DNA from: Actinocorallia sp039871655
Lineage (GTDB): Bacteria; Actinomycetota; Actinomycetes; Streptosporangiales; Streptosporangiaceae
Assembly: GCF_039871655.1 (NCBI RefSeq)
Contig: NZ_JBDPLZ010000010.1
Coordinates: 124,001 to 188,000, forward strand
Length of the DNA stretch: 64,000 bases
Reading direction: 5' to 3'
Part shown: in pieces, positions 20,101 through 27,430 of the stretch
How the letters are laid out: each line of letters starts with the position of its first letter
How positions within the stretch are numbered: the first letter of the stretch is position 1
Made by a program: the position numbers and the translations under genes
Notes under the pieces: generated by a model
Databases searched by the model: none
What the model was told of the DNA's origin: nothing
The model's input: only the letters and a program-made list of their open reading frames with translations

Positions 20101-23100
20101 GCCCGAGTACATGATGCCGTCCGCGGTCGTCGTCCTCGACGCCTTTCCGCTCACCCCGAACGGCAAGCTCGACCACCGGGCGCTGCCCGCGCCGGTCCGC
20201 GCAGCAGGAGGACGCGGCCCGCGCACTCCCCGCGAGCGGATACTCCTCGACCTGTTCGCCGATGTCCTCGGCGTCCCCGGAGCCGGGATCGACGACGGCT
20301 TCTTCGATCTCGGCGGCCACTCGCTGCTCGCCGTCCGGCTGGTCGCGCGGATCCGCGCGGCGCTCGGCGTCGAGATCGGCGTTCGCGACGTGTTCCAGGC
20401 CCCGACCGTCGCCGGACTCGACGCCAGGATCAAAGAGCGGGCCGGCGTCGCGCCGCGACCGGATCCGATCCCGGTGGACCGCTCGGGCCCGCTGCCGCTG
20501 TCGTTCGCGCAGCGCCGCCTGTGGTTCGTCAACGAGCTGGAAGGCCCTGGCCGGTCGTACAACATCCCGGTGCTGCTGAAGCTGGACCGTCCCGTCGACC
20601 CGGCGGTGCTGGAGTCGGCGCTGGGCGATGTGGTGGAGCGCCACGAGGTGCTGCGGTCGGTGTTCACCGTCGTGGACGGCGAGCCCTACCAGCGGGTGCT
20701 GCCCGACGTCCGTCCGGAGGTGACGGTGCTGCGGCCCGAGCCGGACGAGCTGTGGCCGCTGCTCGACGCTCTCGCCGGTCACGTCTTCGCGGTCGGCGCG
20801 GAGCTCCCGCTGAAGGCCGCGCTGGTCGAGGCCGAGGAGGGCCAGGTCCTCGTGCTCGTGCTGCACCACATCGCGGGTGACGGCTGGTCGACCGGACGGC
20901 TGCTCGCCGACTTGGGAGAGGCGTACGCGGCACGGGCCGCGGGCGAGGCTCCGGGCTGGGCCCCGCTGCCGGTGCAGTACGGCGACTACGCCGTCTGGCA
21001 GCGGGACCTGCTCGGCGACCCCGACGACCCCGGCAGCCTCGCCGCCCGCCGACTGGAGTTCTGGCGGGACGCGCTCGCCGGCGCCCCGCCGGTGCTGGAA
21101 CTGCCCGCCGACCGGCCGCGCCCGGCCGAGCCCGCACACCGCGGCGGCCACGTGCCGTTCGCCCTGGACGCAGCGGCCCGCGACGGGCTGGCCCGCCTCG
21201 CCGCGGAGTCGGGCGCGTCCCTCTTCATGGTCTTCCAGGCCGCGTTCGCGGCGGTGCTGTCCCGGCTCGGCGCGGGTGAGGACCTGCCGATCGGCACCGT
21301 CGTCGCGGGCCGCGACCACGAGGACCTCGACGGGATCGTCGGCTTCTTCGTCAACACCCTGGTGCTGCGCACCGACACCTCCGGCGACCCGTCCTTCACG
21401 GACCTGCTCGCCCGGGTGCGGGACGCCGACCTGGCCGCCTACGAACACCAGGACCTGCCGTTCGAGCTCTTGGTGGAGCGGCTGAACCCGGTGCGGTCGG
21501 CCGCCCACCACCCGCTGTTCCAGGTCATGCTTCTGCTCACCGAGGGCGGGCTCGACCTCGCGGGCTCCCCGCTGTCGGGAGCGGAATGGCCGGTCGACAC
21601 CGGCGCCGTCAAGTTCGACCTGACGCTCGCGGTGGACGTGCGCCGCGACGGGACCGGCGCGGTCACCGGCATCGGCGGCTCGCTGGAGTACACCGCCGAC
21701 CTGTTCGACCGGGAGACCGCCGACCTGCTGGCCGCCCGGCTGGCGCGCTTCCTCACGGCGGTGGCCGCCGATCCGCGGAGGCCGATCGGCGACGTCGGAC
21801 TGCTCGGCCCCGGCGAGGACGCGCTGGTCCTGGCCGCGCCGACTCCAGGGGAGATCCCTCCCAAGTGTGTGCACGAGCTGTTCGCGGAGCGGGCCCGCAG
21901 CACACCCGACGAGGTGGCGATCGCCTGCGACGGCGAGGAGCTGACCTACGGGGAGCTGGACCGGCGGGCGAACTCGCTGGCACACCGGCTGATCGCGGCC
22001 GGTACGGCCCCGGGCACGGCGGTCGGTGTTCTGGTACGGCCCGAGACCGCCTTGGTCGTCGCGACGCTCGCCGTGCTGAAGTGCGGCGCCGCCTACGTCC
22101 CGGTCGACCCGAGGCTTCCCTCCGCCCGGGCCCGGCTCGTCCTGGAGGACTCCGGCTCCGTGGTCCTGCTGACCGACGACGCGGAGCGGGGAGCGATCCT
22201 CGCAAGCGGCATCCCGGCCATCCCCGTGGACGGTCCTTCGAACGGGTCGGACACCGACCCGGAAGTGCCGACCGGTCCGGACGCCCTCGCCTACGTGATG
22301 TTCACGTCCGGCTCGACCGGGCGGCCCAAGGGAGTCGGTGTCACCCACCGGAACGTCGTCAGCCTGGTGTTCGACCGGTGCTGGGACCCGGCCCATCACG
22401 AGCGGATGCTGGTGCATTCGGCGTACGGGTTCGACGCCTCGACGTATGAGTTGTGGGTGCCGCTGCTGCGCGGCGGGCGGCTGGTGGTGGCTCCCGGTGA
22501 CGGCGCGGACGTGCGTGAGATGGCGCGGGTGATCGCTGATGAAGGGGTCACGGCTGCTTACTTCACGGCCGGTCTGTTCCATCTGATGGTGGAGACGGAG
22601 CTGGAGTCCCTGGCTCTGCTGAAGGAGGTGTGGACGGGCGGTGATGTGATCTCCCCGGCGGCGATCCAGCGGGTGCTGGACCAGTGCCCTGACACGGTGA
22701 TGGTCCACAGCTACGGCCCCACCGAGACCACCTTCGCCACCCACCACCAGCGCTTCGAGACCGGAGACCGCACGTTCGACGGTGTTCACCTGGGCGCGCC
22801 GCTCGACGACGTGCGGGCGTACGTGCTGGACGATCGGCTGCGGCCCGTCCCCCTCGGTGGCGTCGGCGAACTGTACATCGGAGGACCCCAGGTGGCGCGC
22901 GGCTACCTCGGACGCTCCGGGCTCACGGCAGGGAGGTTCGTCGCCGACCCGTTCGCCGGGGACGGCTCCCGCATGTACCGGACCGGCGACCTGGTCCGCT
23001 GGACGACCGGCGGCGAACTGCGCTTCCTCGGCCGCGCCGACGGCCAGCTCAAGCTGCGCGGATTCCGGATCGAGACGGGAGAGGTCGAGCAGGCCCTGGA

Positions 23101-24379
23101 GACACTGCCCGGCGTGGGCCGCGCCACCGTGATCGTCCGTGAGGACCGCCCGGCGGACAGGCGGCTCGTCGCCTATGTGACGCCCGCCGAAAGCCCGGCC
23201 GGCCTCGCGCCGGACGGCGCGGCGCTGCGGGCCGAGACGGCCCGGCTGCTGCCGGAGTACATGGTGCCCGCCGCGGTCGTCGTCCTCGATGCCTTCCCGC
23301 TCACCCCGAACGGCAAGCTCGACCACCGCGCGCTGCCCGCCCCGGTCCACGCCGCCGGCGGACGCGGACCGCGCGACGCGCGCGAACGGCTGCTGTGCGC
23401 GCTGTTCGCCGAGGTGCTCGGGGTCGAACGGGTCGGGCTCGACGACAACTTCTTCGACCTCGGCGGCCACTCGCTGCTGGCGACCCGGCTCGTCGCCCGG
23501 ATCCGCGCGGCCCTCGGCCTGGAGCTGGGAGTGCGCGACGTGTTCCGGACGCCGACCGTCGCCGGGCTGCTGGGAGACCCGGACGACGCGCCCGGCGGCG
23601 CCCTGGACGTCCTCCTGCCGCTGCGCGCCACCGGCTCCCGCACCCCGCTGTTCTGCGTGCACCCCGGCGCCGGGATGAGCTGGTCGTACGCCGGGCTGCT
23701 CCCGCACCTCGGCCCCGACCAGCCGGTGTACGGGCTGCAGACCCGGGCGCTGGCCGAGCCCGGATACCGCGCCGAGAGCGTCGACGCGCTGGCCGAGGAG
23801 TACCTCGCCGCCGTCCGCAGGGTGCAGCCGACCGGCCTGTACCGGCTGCTCGGGTGGTCGTTCGGCGGGCTGGTCGCGCACGCCATGGCCGTCGCGCTCC
23901 AGCGGGCCGGCGAGGAGGTGGAGCTGCTCGCGCTGCTCGACTCCTACCCCGTGCCGCCGGGCGGGACGGTGAGCGAGCCGGAACTCGTCGAGATGCTGGT
24001 CGGCCCGCCCGGCCAGGACGGGGAGGAGTTCCCGCCCGGCTTCTTCGAACGGCTGGACGTCCCGGCCGTCGTGGAGGTGCTGCGCCGCCGCGACCCGGTG
24101 CTCACGGCCTTCACCGACACCGAGGCCGCGGCCCTGGTCGAAGCGGCCGTCCACCACGCGCACCTGATGTGCGCCCACAGACCGCGGGTCTTCACCGGAG
24201 ACCTGCTGTTCTTCACCGCGGTGGAGAACCAGGGCCAGAACCCCCCGGCCCACGACCGCTGGAGCCCCCACCTGAGAGGAGAGGTGATCGACCATCCCAT
24301 CGGCTCCCCCCACCTGAGGATGACCGATCCTCAGCCCATCGCGCAGATCTGCGCAGTGCTTTCACGGAGGCTGACATGA
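14117..24379 (+). CDS. NRPS 3: A-C-T-C-A-T-C-A-T-TE terminal synthetase
   Basis: Very large NRPS (3420 aa) that completes and releases the peptide. Domains: A1 25-490; C1 515-945; T1 985-1055; C2 1071-1500; A2 1528-2025; T2 2033-2105; C3 2121-2555; A3 2581-3075; T3 3083-3151; thioesterase 3161-3418 with GWSFGG. A1 runs straight into C1 without a carrier, and C1-T1 has no A of its own. The A1 code reads DAEDIGTVVK, close to codes of lysine/beta-lysine-type domains, so a basic residue is likely; its A3 Lys is Asn (TGTPNG) but A10 is intact (TGKIDR). A2 and A3 share the code DAYYWGSFAK, which I cannot assign. All C domains keep HHxxxDG. The ATG follows GGAGG; the stop overlaps the mbtH start (ATGA). 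Confidence 0.95.
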   Translation: MASTITTATARASVILDGEPLDAPPEAVLDLLTARALEHPDRTALEHGPDRLDYAALLAAVAGRAEELTAGGAGPGRLVAVRGERGIPTIVTILAVLRTGAAYLPLDPDAPPARTTAILTDAAGGTDAPEPGEDGASVLPGPGVPDGTAYVIYTSGSTGTPNGVIVGREALAHFVAGAARAYGIDGGDRVLQFAPLHFDASVEEVFVTLCAGGTLVLRTPDMLDVPGLVAGCAAHGVTVLDLPTAYWHELAYAVSTGVAAPPPDLRLVIIGGEAAMPERVARWGKAVGDRIRLLNTYGPTEATVVATAADLTGFTGGEIPIGLPLPGVRAALVDGELWLLGGGLARGYLGREALTGRRFTELDGEPAYRTGDRVVLRPDGSLGYLGRIDDEVKISGYRIDPLAVEAVLLEHPAVREAAVVVRTLDDQTRRLAAYIVPAGPADPAEVRAHLAAHLPPPAVPGTVTELPVMPRNSTGKIDRAFLRSLAPGRIQAAPAPHVPEEAAIHEEPDTLEDERVPLSYAQRRLWFLSRFEGGSSAYNMPLVLRFTEVLDPTALEEAVADLLERHEALRTVLPEAGGEPFQLVLDRADGVVSTVGCAPAELDGLVAAFCDEGFDLLTDVPIRVRLFTDGTGGSVLVVLLHHVAGDGWSIGPLRRDLAAAYTARLAGRAPGFEPLPVQYADYTLWEQEALGSPDDPGSVLARQVEFWRTALAGLPRSLDLPADRPRLAEPGYRGATLTARLPADAQHRLLELAEARGASPFMVVQAALAAALARVGAGVDLAIGTPVAGRSDEALSDLVGFFVNTLVLRADVSGGPSFTELVDRVRDADLEAYAHQDLPFDLLVEHLNPVRSLSCHPFFQVMLTLDGPDTPQGEVPFGPLTGRLEPAGLETAKFDLSVSCAVGGDGLEIWWQYAVDLFDSGTARLLLDVFVRVLEAVAADPARRVDALDVLSAEEEAGLAARREWTAAARAEGPPVAVVPGRALTPRQEVLAALFAEVLGLASVGGGDDFFALGGHSLLGVRLVNRVRAVLGAEVGIRDLFLAPTVAGLDARIGEAEEEGRPPLIPVDRSGPLPLSFAQRRLWFVNELEGPGRSYNIPVLLKLDRPVDPVVLEAALGDVVERHEVLRSVFAVVDGEPYQRVLPHARPEVAVLRPAEDALWPTLDALAGHAFAVGEELPVRVSLVETAEGGQILVVVLHHIAGDGWSLGRLLADLSEAYGARAAGEAPGWEPLPVQYGDYAVWQRELLGEASDPESLLSRRLTYWKDALAGAPPVLELPADRPRPAEPGHRGGSVLFALDPDVHEGLGRIAAESGATLFMVVQAAFAAVLSRLGAGEDLPIGTVVAGRDDESLHDLVGFFVNTLVLRTDVSGDPTFTELVERVRTADLAAYSHQDLPFDLLVEHLNPARSAAHHPLVQVMLGVQDETAPEPAALAGEEWPVDTGTVKFDLSLTLAVRRDPSGAVLACDGGLEYAADLFDRETADLLAERLVRLLTAVVADPGRPIGAIDLLAPGERELLLPASSPGVVPDGGLHRIFEERARLDPDTIVLACDGIRMTGAGLNRSANVLAHRLLAAGVVPGATVGVLAERGAALVAATLAVLKCGAAYVPVDPRLPEARARMVLEDSGSTVLLADAHHLAGEIVAAERAAGTRIIEADRPAEPGDPDTDPGLPVPDSALAYVMFTSGSTGRPKGVGVSHHNVKRLVFDPVWDPARHERMLVHSAYGFDASTYELWVPLLRGGRLVVAPGDGADVREMARVIADEGVTAAYFTAGLFHLMVETELESLALLKEVWTGGDVISPAAIQRVLDRCRDTVMVHSYGPTEITFASHHQTFETGDRELRGVFLGEAFGDVRAYVLDERLRPVPFGGIGELHLGGPQVAHGYLGRSGLTAGRFVADPFAADGSRMYRTGDLVRWTTGGELRFLGRADGQLKIRGFRIETGEVEHAIRSAAPGVGQVAVTVREDRPGDKRLVAYVVAPDGFDAQEARTAAARLLPEYMMPSAVVVLDAFPLTPNGKLDHRALPAPVRAAGGRGPRTPRERILLDLFADVLGVPGAGIDDGFFDLGGHSLLAVRLVARIRAALGVEIGVRDVFQAPTVAGLDARIKERAGVAPRPDPIPVDRSGPLPLSFAQRRLWFVNELEGPGRSYNIPVLLKLDRPVDPAVLESALGDVVERHEVLRSVFTVVDGEPYQRVLPDVRPEVTVLRPEPDELWPLLDALAGHVFAVGAELPLKAALVEAEEGQVLVLVLHHIAGDGWSTGRLLADLGEAYAARAAGEAPGWAPLPVQYGDYAVWQRDLLGDPDDPGSLAARRLEFWRDALAGAPPVLELPADRPRPAEPAHRGGHVPFALDAAARDGLARLAAESGASLFMVFQAAFAAVLSRLGAGEDLPIGTVVAGRDHEDLDGIVGFFVNTLVLRTDTSGDPSFTDLLARVRDADLAAYEHQDLPFELLVERLNPVRSAAHHPLFQVMLLLTEGGLDLAGSPLSGAEWPVDTGAVKFDLTLAVDVRRDGTGAVTGIGGSLEYTADLFDRETADLLAARLARFLTAVAADPRRPIGDVGLLGPGEDALVLAAPTPGEIPPKCVHELFAERARSTPDEVAIACDGEELTYGELDRRANSLAHRLIAAGTAPGTAVGVLVRPETALVVATLAVLKCGAAYVPVDPRLPSARARLVLEDSGSVVLLTDDAERGAILASGIPAIPVDGPSNGSDTDPEVPTGPDALAYVMFTSGSTGRPKGVGVTHRNVVSLVFDRCWDPAHHERMLVHSAYGFDASTYELWVPLLRGGRLVVAPGDGADVREMARVIADEGVTAAYFTAGLFHLMVETELESLALLKEVWTGGDVISPAAIQRVLDQCPDTVMVHSYGPTETTFATHHQRFETGDRTFDGVHLGAPLDDVRAYVLDDRLRPVPLGGVGELYIGGPQVARGYLGRSGLTAGRFVADPFAGDGSRMYRTGDLVRWTTGGELRFLGRADGQLKLRGFRIETGEVEQALETLPGVGRATVIVREDRPADRRLVAYVTPAESPAGLAPDGAALRAETARLLPEYMVPAAVVVLDAFPLTPNGKLDHRALPAPVHAAGGRGPRDARERLLCALFAEVLGVERVGLDDNFFDLGGHSLLATRLVARIRAALGLELGVRDVFRTPTVAGLLGDPDDAPGGALDVLLPLRATGSRTPLFCVHPGAGMSWSYAGLLPHLGPDQPVYGLQTRALAEPGYRAESVDALAEEYLAAVRRVQPTGLYRLLGWSFGGLVAHAMAVALQRAGEEVELLALLDSYPVPPGGTVSEPELVEMLVGPPGQDGEEFPPGFFERLDVPAVVEVLRRRDPVLTAFTDTEAAALVEAAVHHAHLMCAHRPRVFTGDLLFFTAVENQGQNPPAHDRWSPHLRGEVIDHPIGSPHLRMTDPQPIAQICAVLSRRLT

Positions 24380-24582
24380 CCAATCCGTTCGACGACGAGG
24401 CAGGCGTCTTCCTGGTCCTCGTCAACCATGAGGGCCAGCACTCCCTGTGGCCCGCGTTCGCCCCCGTCCCCGGAGGCTGGACCGTCGCCCGGGAGGAGGG
24501 CACCCGGCAGGAGAGCCTCGACTACATCGAGGCGAACTGGACCGACATCCGCCCCAGGAGCCTGGTCGCCCAGTACTCCTGA
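24376..24582 (+). CDS. MbtH-like protein
   Basis: Small protein (68 aa) of the MbtH family, which binds A domains and supports their folding and activity. It shows the family pattern: NPFDDE at the start, FLVLVNHEGQHSLWP, a VPGGW turn, and the late tryptophan in YIEANWTDIRP. Its ATG overlaps the TGA of NRPS3, so it is translationally coupled to the final synthetase. A hairpin follows 22 nt after the stop, suggesting that the NRPS transcript ends here. Any A domain in the cluster could be its partner. Confidence 0.96.
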   Translation: MTNPFDDEAGVFLVLVNHEGQHSLWPAFAPVPGGWTVAREEGTRQESLDYIEANWTDIRPRSLVAQYS

Positions 24583-24603
24583 CCACTCCGACTCCTTCCG
24601 GCC

Positions 24604-24646
24604 GATGGCGGCCCCGGGCGCGCACCACGCGCGGCGGGCCGCCATC
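24604..24646 (+). terminator. Hairpin after mbtH
   Basis: Perfect 11-bp arms (24604-24614 and 24636-24646, GATGGCGGCCC with its complement) enclose a GC-rich loop that holds a smaller nested hairpin. There is no clear T-run. It lies 22 nt after the mbtH stop and separates the NRPS genes from the following operon. The remaining sequence to 24779 contains no gene I can support. Confidence 0.55.
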
Positions 24647-24779
24647 GCCCTTTTCCCCGGCCGTCCTCCCGGACCGCTCCTGCCGCCTTCCTGCCGCGCC
24701 GACCTCCGTTTCCTCCGGCCTCCCGCTCCTACCGTGAAATCCAGAAAAGGCGGTCGTCCGCGGAAATTCGGGAGGCGTG

Positions 24780-25787
24780 ATGCACCACGGAGACATCGCC
24801 GGCACGACGGTCCAGGGGCCGTCGCCGCTCGGCGAACATCTGCGCACACCGGCGCTCAGGTCGGCGATGCTCGTACAGCAGGAGGCGCTGCACGCGGCCC
24901 GGGAGTTCCTCCGCGACCACGGGTTCGTCGAGCTGCTGCCCCCGCTGATGGGACCGGTGACCGACCCGGGCGCACGCGGGGCCAAACCGATCGACGTCGA
25001 CTACTACGGCCACCCGTACAAGCTGATGACCAGCGCGTACCTGTACAAGCAGGTGTCGCTGCGGGGCTTCGAGCGGCTCTTCTTCATCGCGCCGAACGTC
25101 CGGATCGAGCCGCCGGAGACCGCGACGACCGGCAGGCACCTCGTGGAGTTCCACCAGATCGACGTGGAGATCGCCGGGGCGTCCCGCGAGGAGGCCATGG
25201 AGACCGCCTCCGGGCTGCTCAAGCACGTCGTCACCCGGGTCTGCGAACGGGTCCCCGGCGTCCTGCGCGACCTCGGCCGCGAACCGGGGTTCTTCGCCGG
25301 ACTGCTCGCCGCCCCTTTCGACGTCCTCACGCACGCCGAGGCGGTCGCCCGGCTCCGCGGCCAGGGCCACCCGCAGAGCCCCGACGCCGAGATCGACTGG
25401 GTGGGGGAGCGGACCCTCTCGGAGCAGACGGACCGCCCGTTCTTCATCACCGACTACCCCAAGGGGTCGCGCGGCTTCTACGACCGGGAGAACGCGCACG
25501 CGCCGGGCACGCTGCGCAACTTCGACCTGATCGCGCACGGTGGCTACGGCGAGCTGGTCAGCGGCAGCGAACGCGAGAGCGACTACGCGACCATGATCGC
25601 CCGCATGCGGGAGAGCGCCGAGAACCCCGCCAAGTACGACTGGTACCTGCGCAACGTCAAGGACGGCATCCCGTTCGGCTCGGGCTTCGGCATGGGGGTC
25701 GAGCGGCTGGTGCGCTTCCTCACCGGCCTGGACGCCGTCTGGAAGGTCAGCGCCTACCCGAAGCTGCCCGGGGTGGTGGCCCCGTGA
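24780..25787 (+). CDS. AsnRS/AspRS-like ligase without anticodon-binding domain
   Basis: Protein of 335 aa that matches only the catalytic core of class II aspartyl/asparaginyl-tRNA synthetases. Recognisable are the motif 2 region (FIAPNVRIEPPETATTGRHL followed by EFHQIDVEI) and motif 3 (GSGFGMGVERLVRFL). The N-terminal OB-fold that binds the anticodon is absent. Known paralogues of this kind include archaeal asparagine synthetases, which adenylate a carboxylate and amidate it. A carboxylate-amine or carboxylate-ammonia ligase working on a small metabolite is therefore likelier than a tRNA charging enzyme. ATG is chosen over the preceding GTG because GGAGG lies 4 nt before it. The next gene, a glutamate-synthase-like flavoprotein, overlaps its stop (GTGA), so the two very likely act together. 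Substrate unknown. Confidence 0.85.
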   Translation: MHHGDIAGTTVQGPSPLGEHLRTPALRSAMLVQQEALHAAREFLRDHGFVELLPPLMGPVTDPGARGAKPIDVDYYGHPYKLMTSAYLYKQVSLRGFERLFFIAPNVRIEPPETATTGRHLVEFHQIDVEIAGASREEAMETASGLLKHVVTRVCERVPGVLRDLGREPGFFAGLLAAPFDVLTHAEAVARLRGQGHPQSPDAEIDWVGERTLSEQTDRPFFITDYPKGSRGFYDRENAHAPGTLRNFDLIAHGGYGELVSGSERESDYATMIARMRESAENPAKYDWYLRNVKDGIPFGSGFGMGVERLVRFLTGLDAVWKVSAYPKLPGVVAP

Positions 25788-27061
25788 CCGCGCTGCGCGC
25801 CGCGGGCTTCCCCGAACTGCAGGTGCGCGCCCGAGCCCGGCGCGGAGCGGCCGAGGCGTTCCCCGCGGCCGACGCCTACGGGACGGAACTGTTCGGCGGG
25901 GCGCCCGCGGGAGCCGGCGACGAACTCGACCGGACGCGGATCGTCCCGCCGGTCTTCATGCCGCTGCGCCTGGAGAAGCTCATCGAGCTCGGCCGCGAGC
26001 CGATGCCCGACGACGTGGACCTCTCCACCGAGATCGGCGGTTTCCGCTCGGCGCTGCCGGTCTACCTGTCGGCGTTCGGGTCCACCCGGGCGGGCAGCGG
26101 CGACCTCAGCGTCGCCGCGAGCCGCCAGGCGGGCCGGCTCGGCATCCCCATGGTCGTCGGCGAGAACATGGTGCCGGTCCACGGCTACCGGCGGACCGGG
26201 GAGCCGTCGCCGCTGCTCGCCCGGATCCGCGCCTACGCCGAGGCGGGCGACGGCGGACCCGGCGGCGTCGTGGTGCAGCAGAGCACCGAGGACGCCGACT
26301 CGGAGGTCTGGAACCTCGTCTACAGCGACCCTGCCTCCCAGGAACTCCTCCACTCGGGGCGGATCGGTTTCGAGCTGAAGATCGGCCAGGGCGCCAAGCC
26401 CGGACTCGGCGGCATGACGGTGCTCGACGCCGAGGAGGCCGCACGGGCCGCCCGGACGTTCGCCGTCCAGGACGTCTTCGGCGCCGAAGCCGGCCGGTAC
26501 CTGCGCAGCGCGACACCCGGCACGTTCACCGAGGAGATCGTCCGCCAGCAGGTGCGGTTCATGCGCAACAACTACCCGCGCGCCCGCGTGTGGGTGAAAC
26601 TCCCGCCGGGCCGCGACATCGCCGCCGCCGCCCGCACCGCCTGGCGGGCGGGCGCGGACGCGGTCACCGTCGACGGCGCCGAAGGCGGCACCGGCTGGGC
26701 GCCCGGCGCCTTCCTCGACCACGTCGGGCTGCCGCTCGCCGAATGCCTGCGCCGGATCGGCGAGCCCGAGGGCTGCCTGCTGGCCTCCGGCCGGATGTGG
26801 GAGGGCACCCGGGTCGTCCGCGCCCTCGCTCTCGGCGCGCGGGCCGCCGGCCTGGGCAGGGCCGCGCTGCTCGCCGTCGACGAGGACCCCGGGCACGGCC
26901 TCGTCCGGCTCGCCGAATGCCTCGCCGCCGAGATCCGGCTGATCGTCAGCGCGCTCGGCAAATACGACGTCGCCGCGCTGTCCGCCGAGGACCTCTGGCG
27001 GCCGGACACTCCTGAGCCGGTCTCGGGGCGCGTCCCGGAAACGATCGGAGAAAGGCCGTGA
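25784..27061 (+). CDS. Stand-alone glutamate-synthase FMN domain protein
   Basis: Protein of 425 aa resembling the central FMN-binding synthase domain of glutamate synthase. The diagnostic segments KIGQGAKPGLGG and VDGAEGGTG are present in the second half, with a (beta/alpha)8-barrel style layout. The glutaminase domain, the C-terminal beta-helix domain and the small NADPH subunit are missing, as is any obvious Fe-S cysteine motif in the usual place. It could reduce an imine to an amine, or handle ammonia for the AsnRS-like ligase with which its GTG start overlaps by 4 nt. Its own stop overlaps the next gene in the same way. Role within the peptide cluster, for instance making an unusual amino acid, is inference. 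Confidence 0.85.
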   Translation: MTALRAAGFPELQVRARARRGAAEAFPAADAYGTELFGGAPAGAGDELDRTRIVPPVFMPLRLEKLIELGREPMPDDVDLSTEIGGFRSALPVYLSAFGSTRAGSGDLSVAASRQAGRLGIPMVVGENMVPVHGYRRTGEPSPLLARIRAYAEAGDGGPGGVVVQQSTEDADSEVWNLVYSDPASQELLHSGRIGFELKIGQGAKPGLGGMTVLDAEEAARAARTFAVQDVFGAEAGRYLRSATPGTFTEEIVRQQVRFMRNNYPRARVWVKLPPGRDIAAAARTAWRAGADAVTVDGAEGGTGWAPGAFLDHVGLPLAECLRRIGEPEGCLLASGRMWEGTRVVRALALGARAAGLGRAALLAVDEDPGHGLVRLAECLAAEIRLIVSALGKYDVAALSAEDLWRPDTPEPVSGRVPETIGERP

Positions 27062-27426
27062 AAGCGCAGCCTTCCCGCTGGTGCACGGTCGACCCGCCGG
27101 AGCGCCAGGCCGCGGCCCGCGCCGTCCATGCCCGCTTCACCCCGTCCGAGCTGCCGCTGCTGACCTCGTCCCCGCACCGGGCCATGGCGATCCGGGCGAT
27201 GGCGCGGACGCTCTCCGGCCTCGGCCGCGGCTACCTGGGCGGACACGCGGAGATCACCTCCGACGGCGCGCCGCCTCGCGGCTGCCGCTCCGTGGCGCTC
27301 ACCGAATGCCTCGCCGTCGCCCGCGCGGTCGACAGCGCCCTGCGCGGCGGCCGCGGCACCGCCTGGCTGCGCCTGCCCGACCGCAACGAACGCAACCTCC
27401 GTCAGCTTCCCGACTGGAACAGGTGA
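27058..27426 (+). CDS. Small unrecognised protein, coupled to the GltS-like gene
   Basis: A 122-aa basic protein starting with GTG, overlapping the preceding stop (GTGA). I do not recognise the family. It contains an N-terminal WCTVD segment, an Arg-rich middle (MAIRAMARTL) and a Gly-rich stretch, with no signal peptide, membrane segment or cysteine cluster. Gene order (ligase, flavoprotein, this protein, exporter) and tight overlaps suggest it works with the two upstream enzymes, perhaps as an accessory subunit. An overlapping reading in another frame (27081-27434) is judged a shadow because this frame is the one that couples on both sides. Confidence 0.6.
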   Translation: MKAQPSRWCTVDPPERQAAARAVHARFTPSELPLLTSSPHRAMAIRAMARTLSGLGRGYLGGHAEITSDGAPPRGCRSVALTECLAVARAVDSALRGGRGTAWLRLPDRNERNLRQLPDWNR

Positions 27427-27430
27427 CCCC

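Noticed and set aside
18224..24313. Minus-strand open frame of over 2000 codons opposite NRPS3
   Set aside because: It mirrors the codon-position bias of the NRPS gene on the other strand, has no recognisable domain, and is a shadow frame common in very GC-rich DNA.
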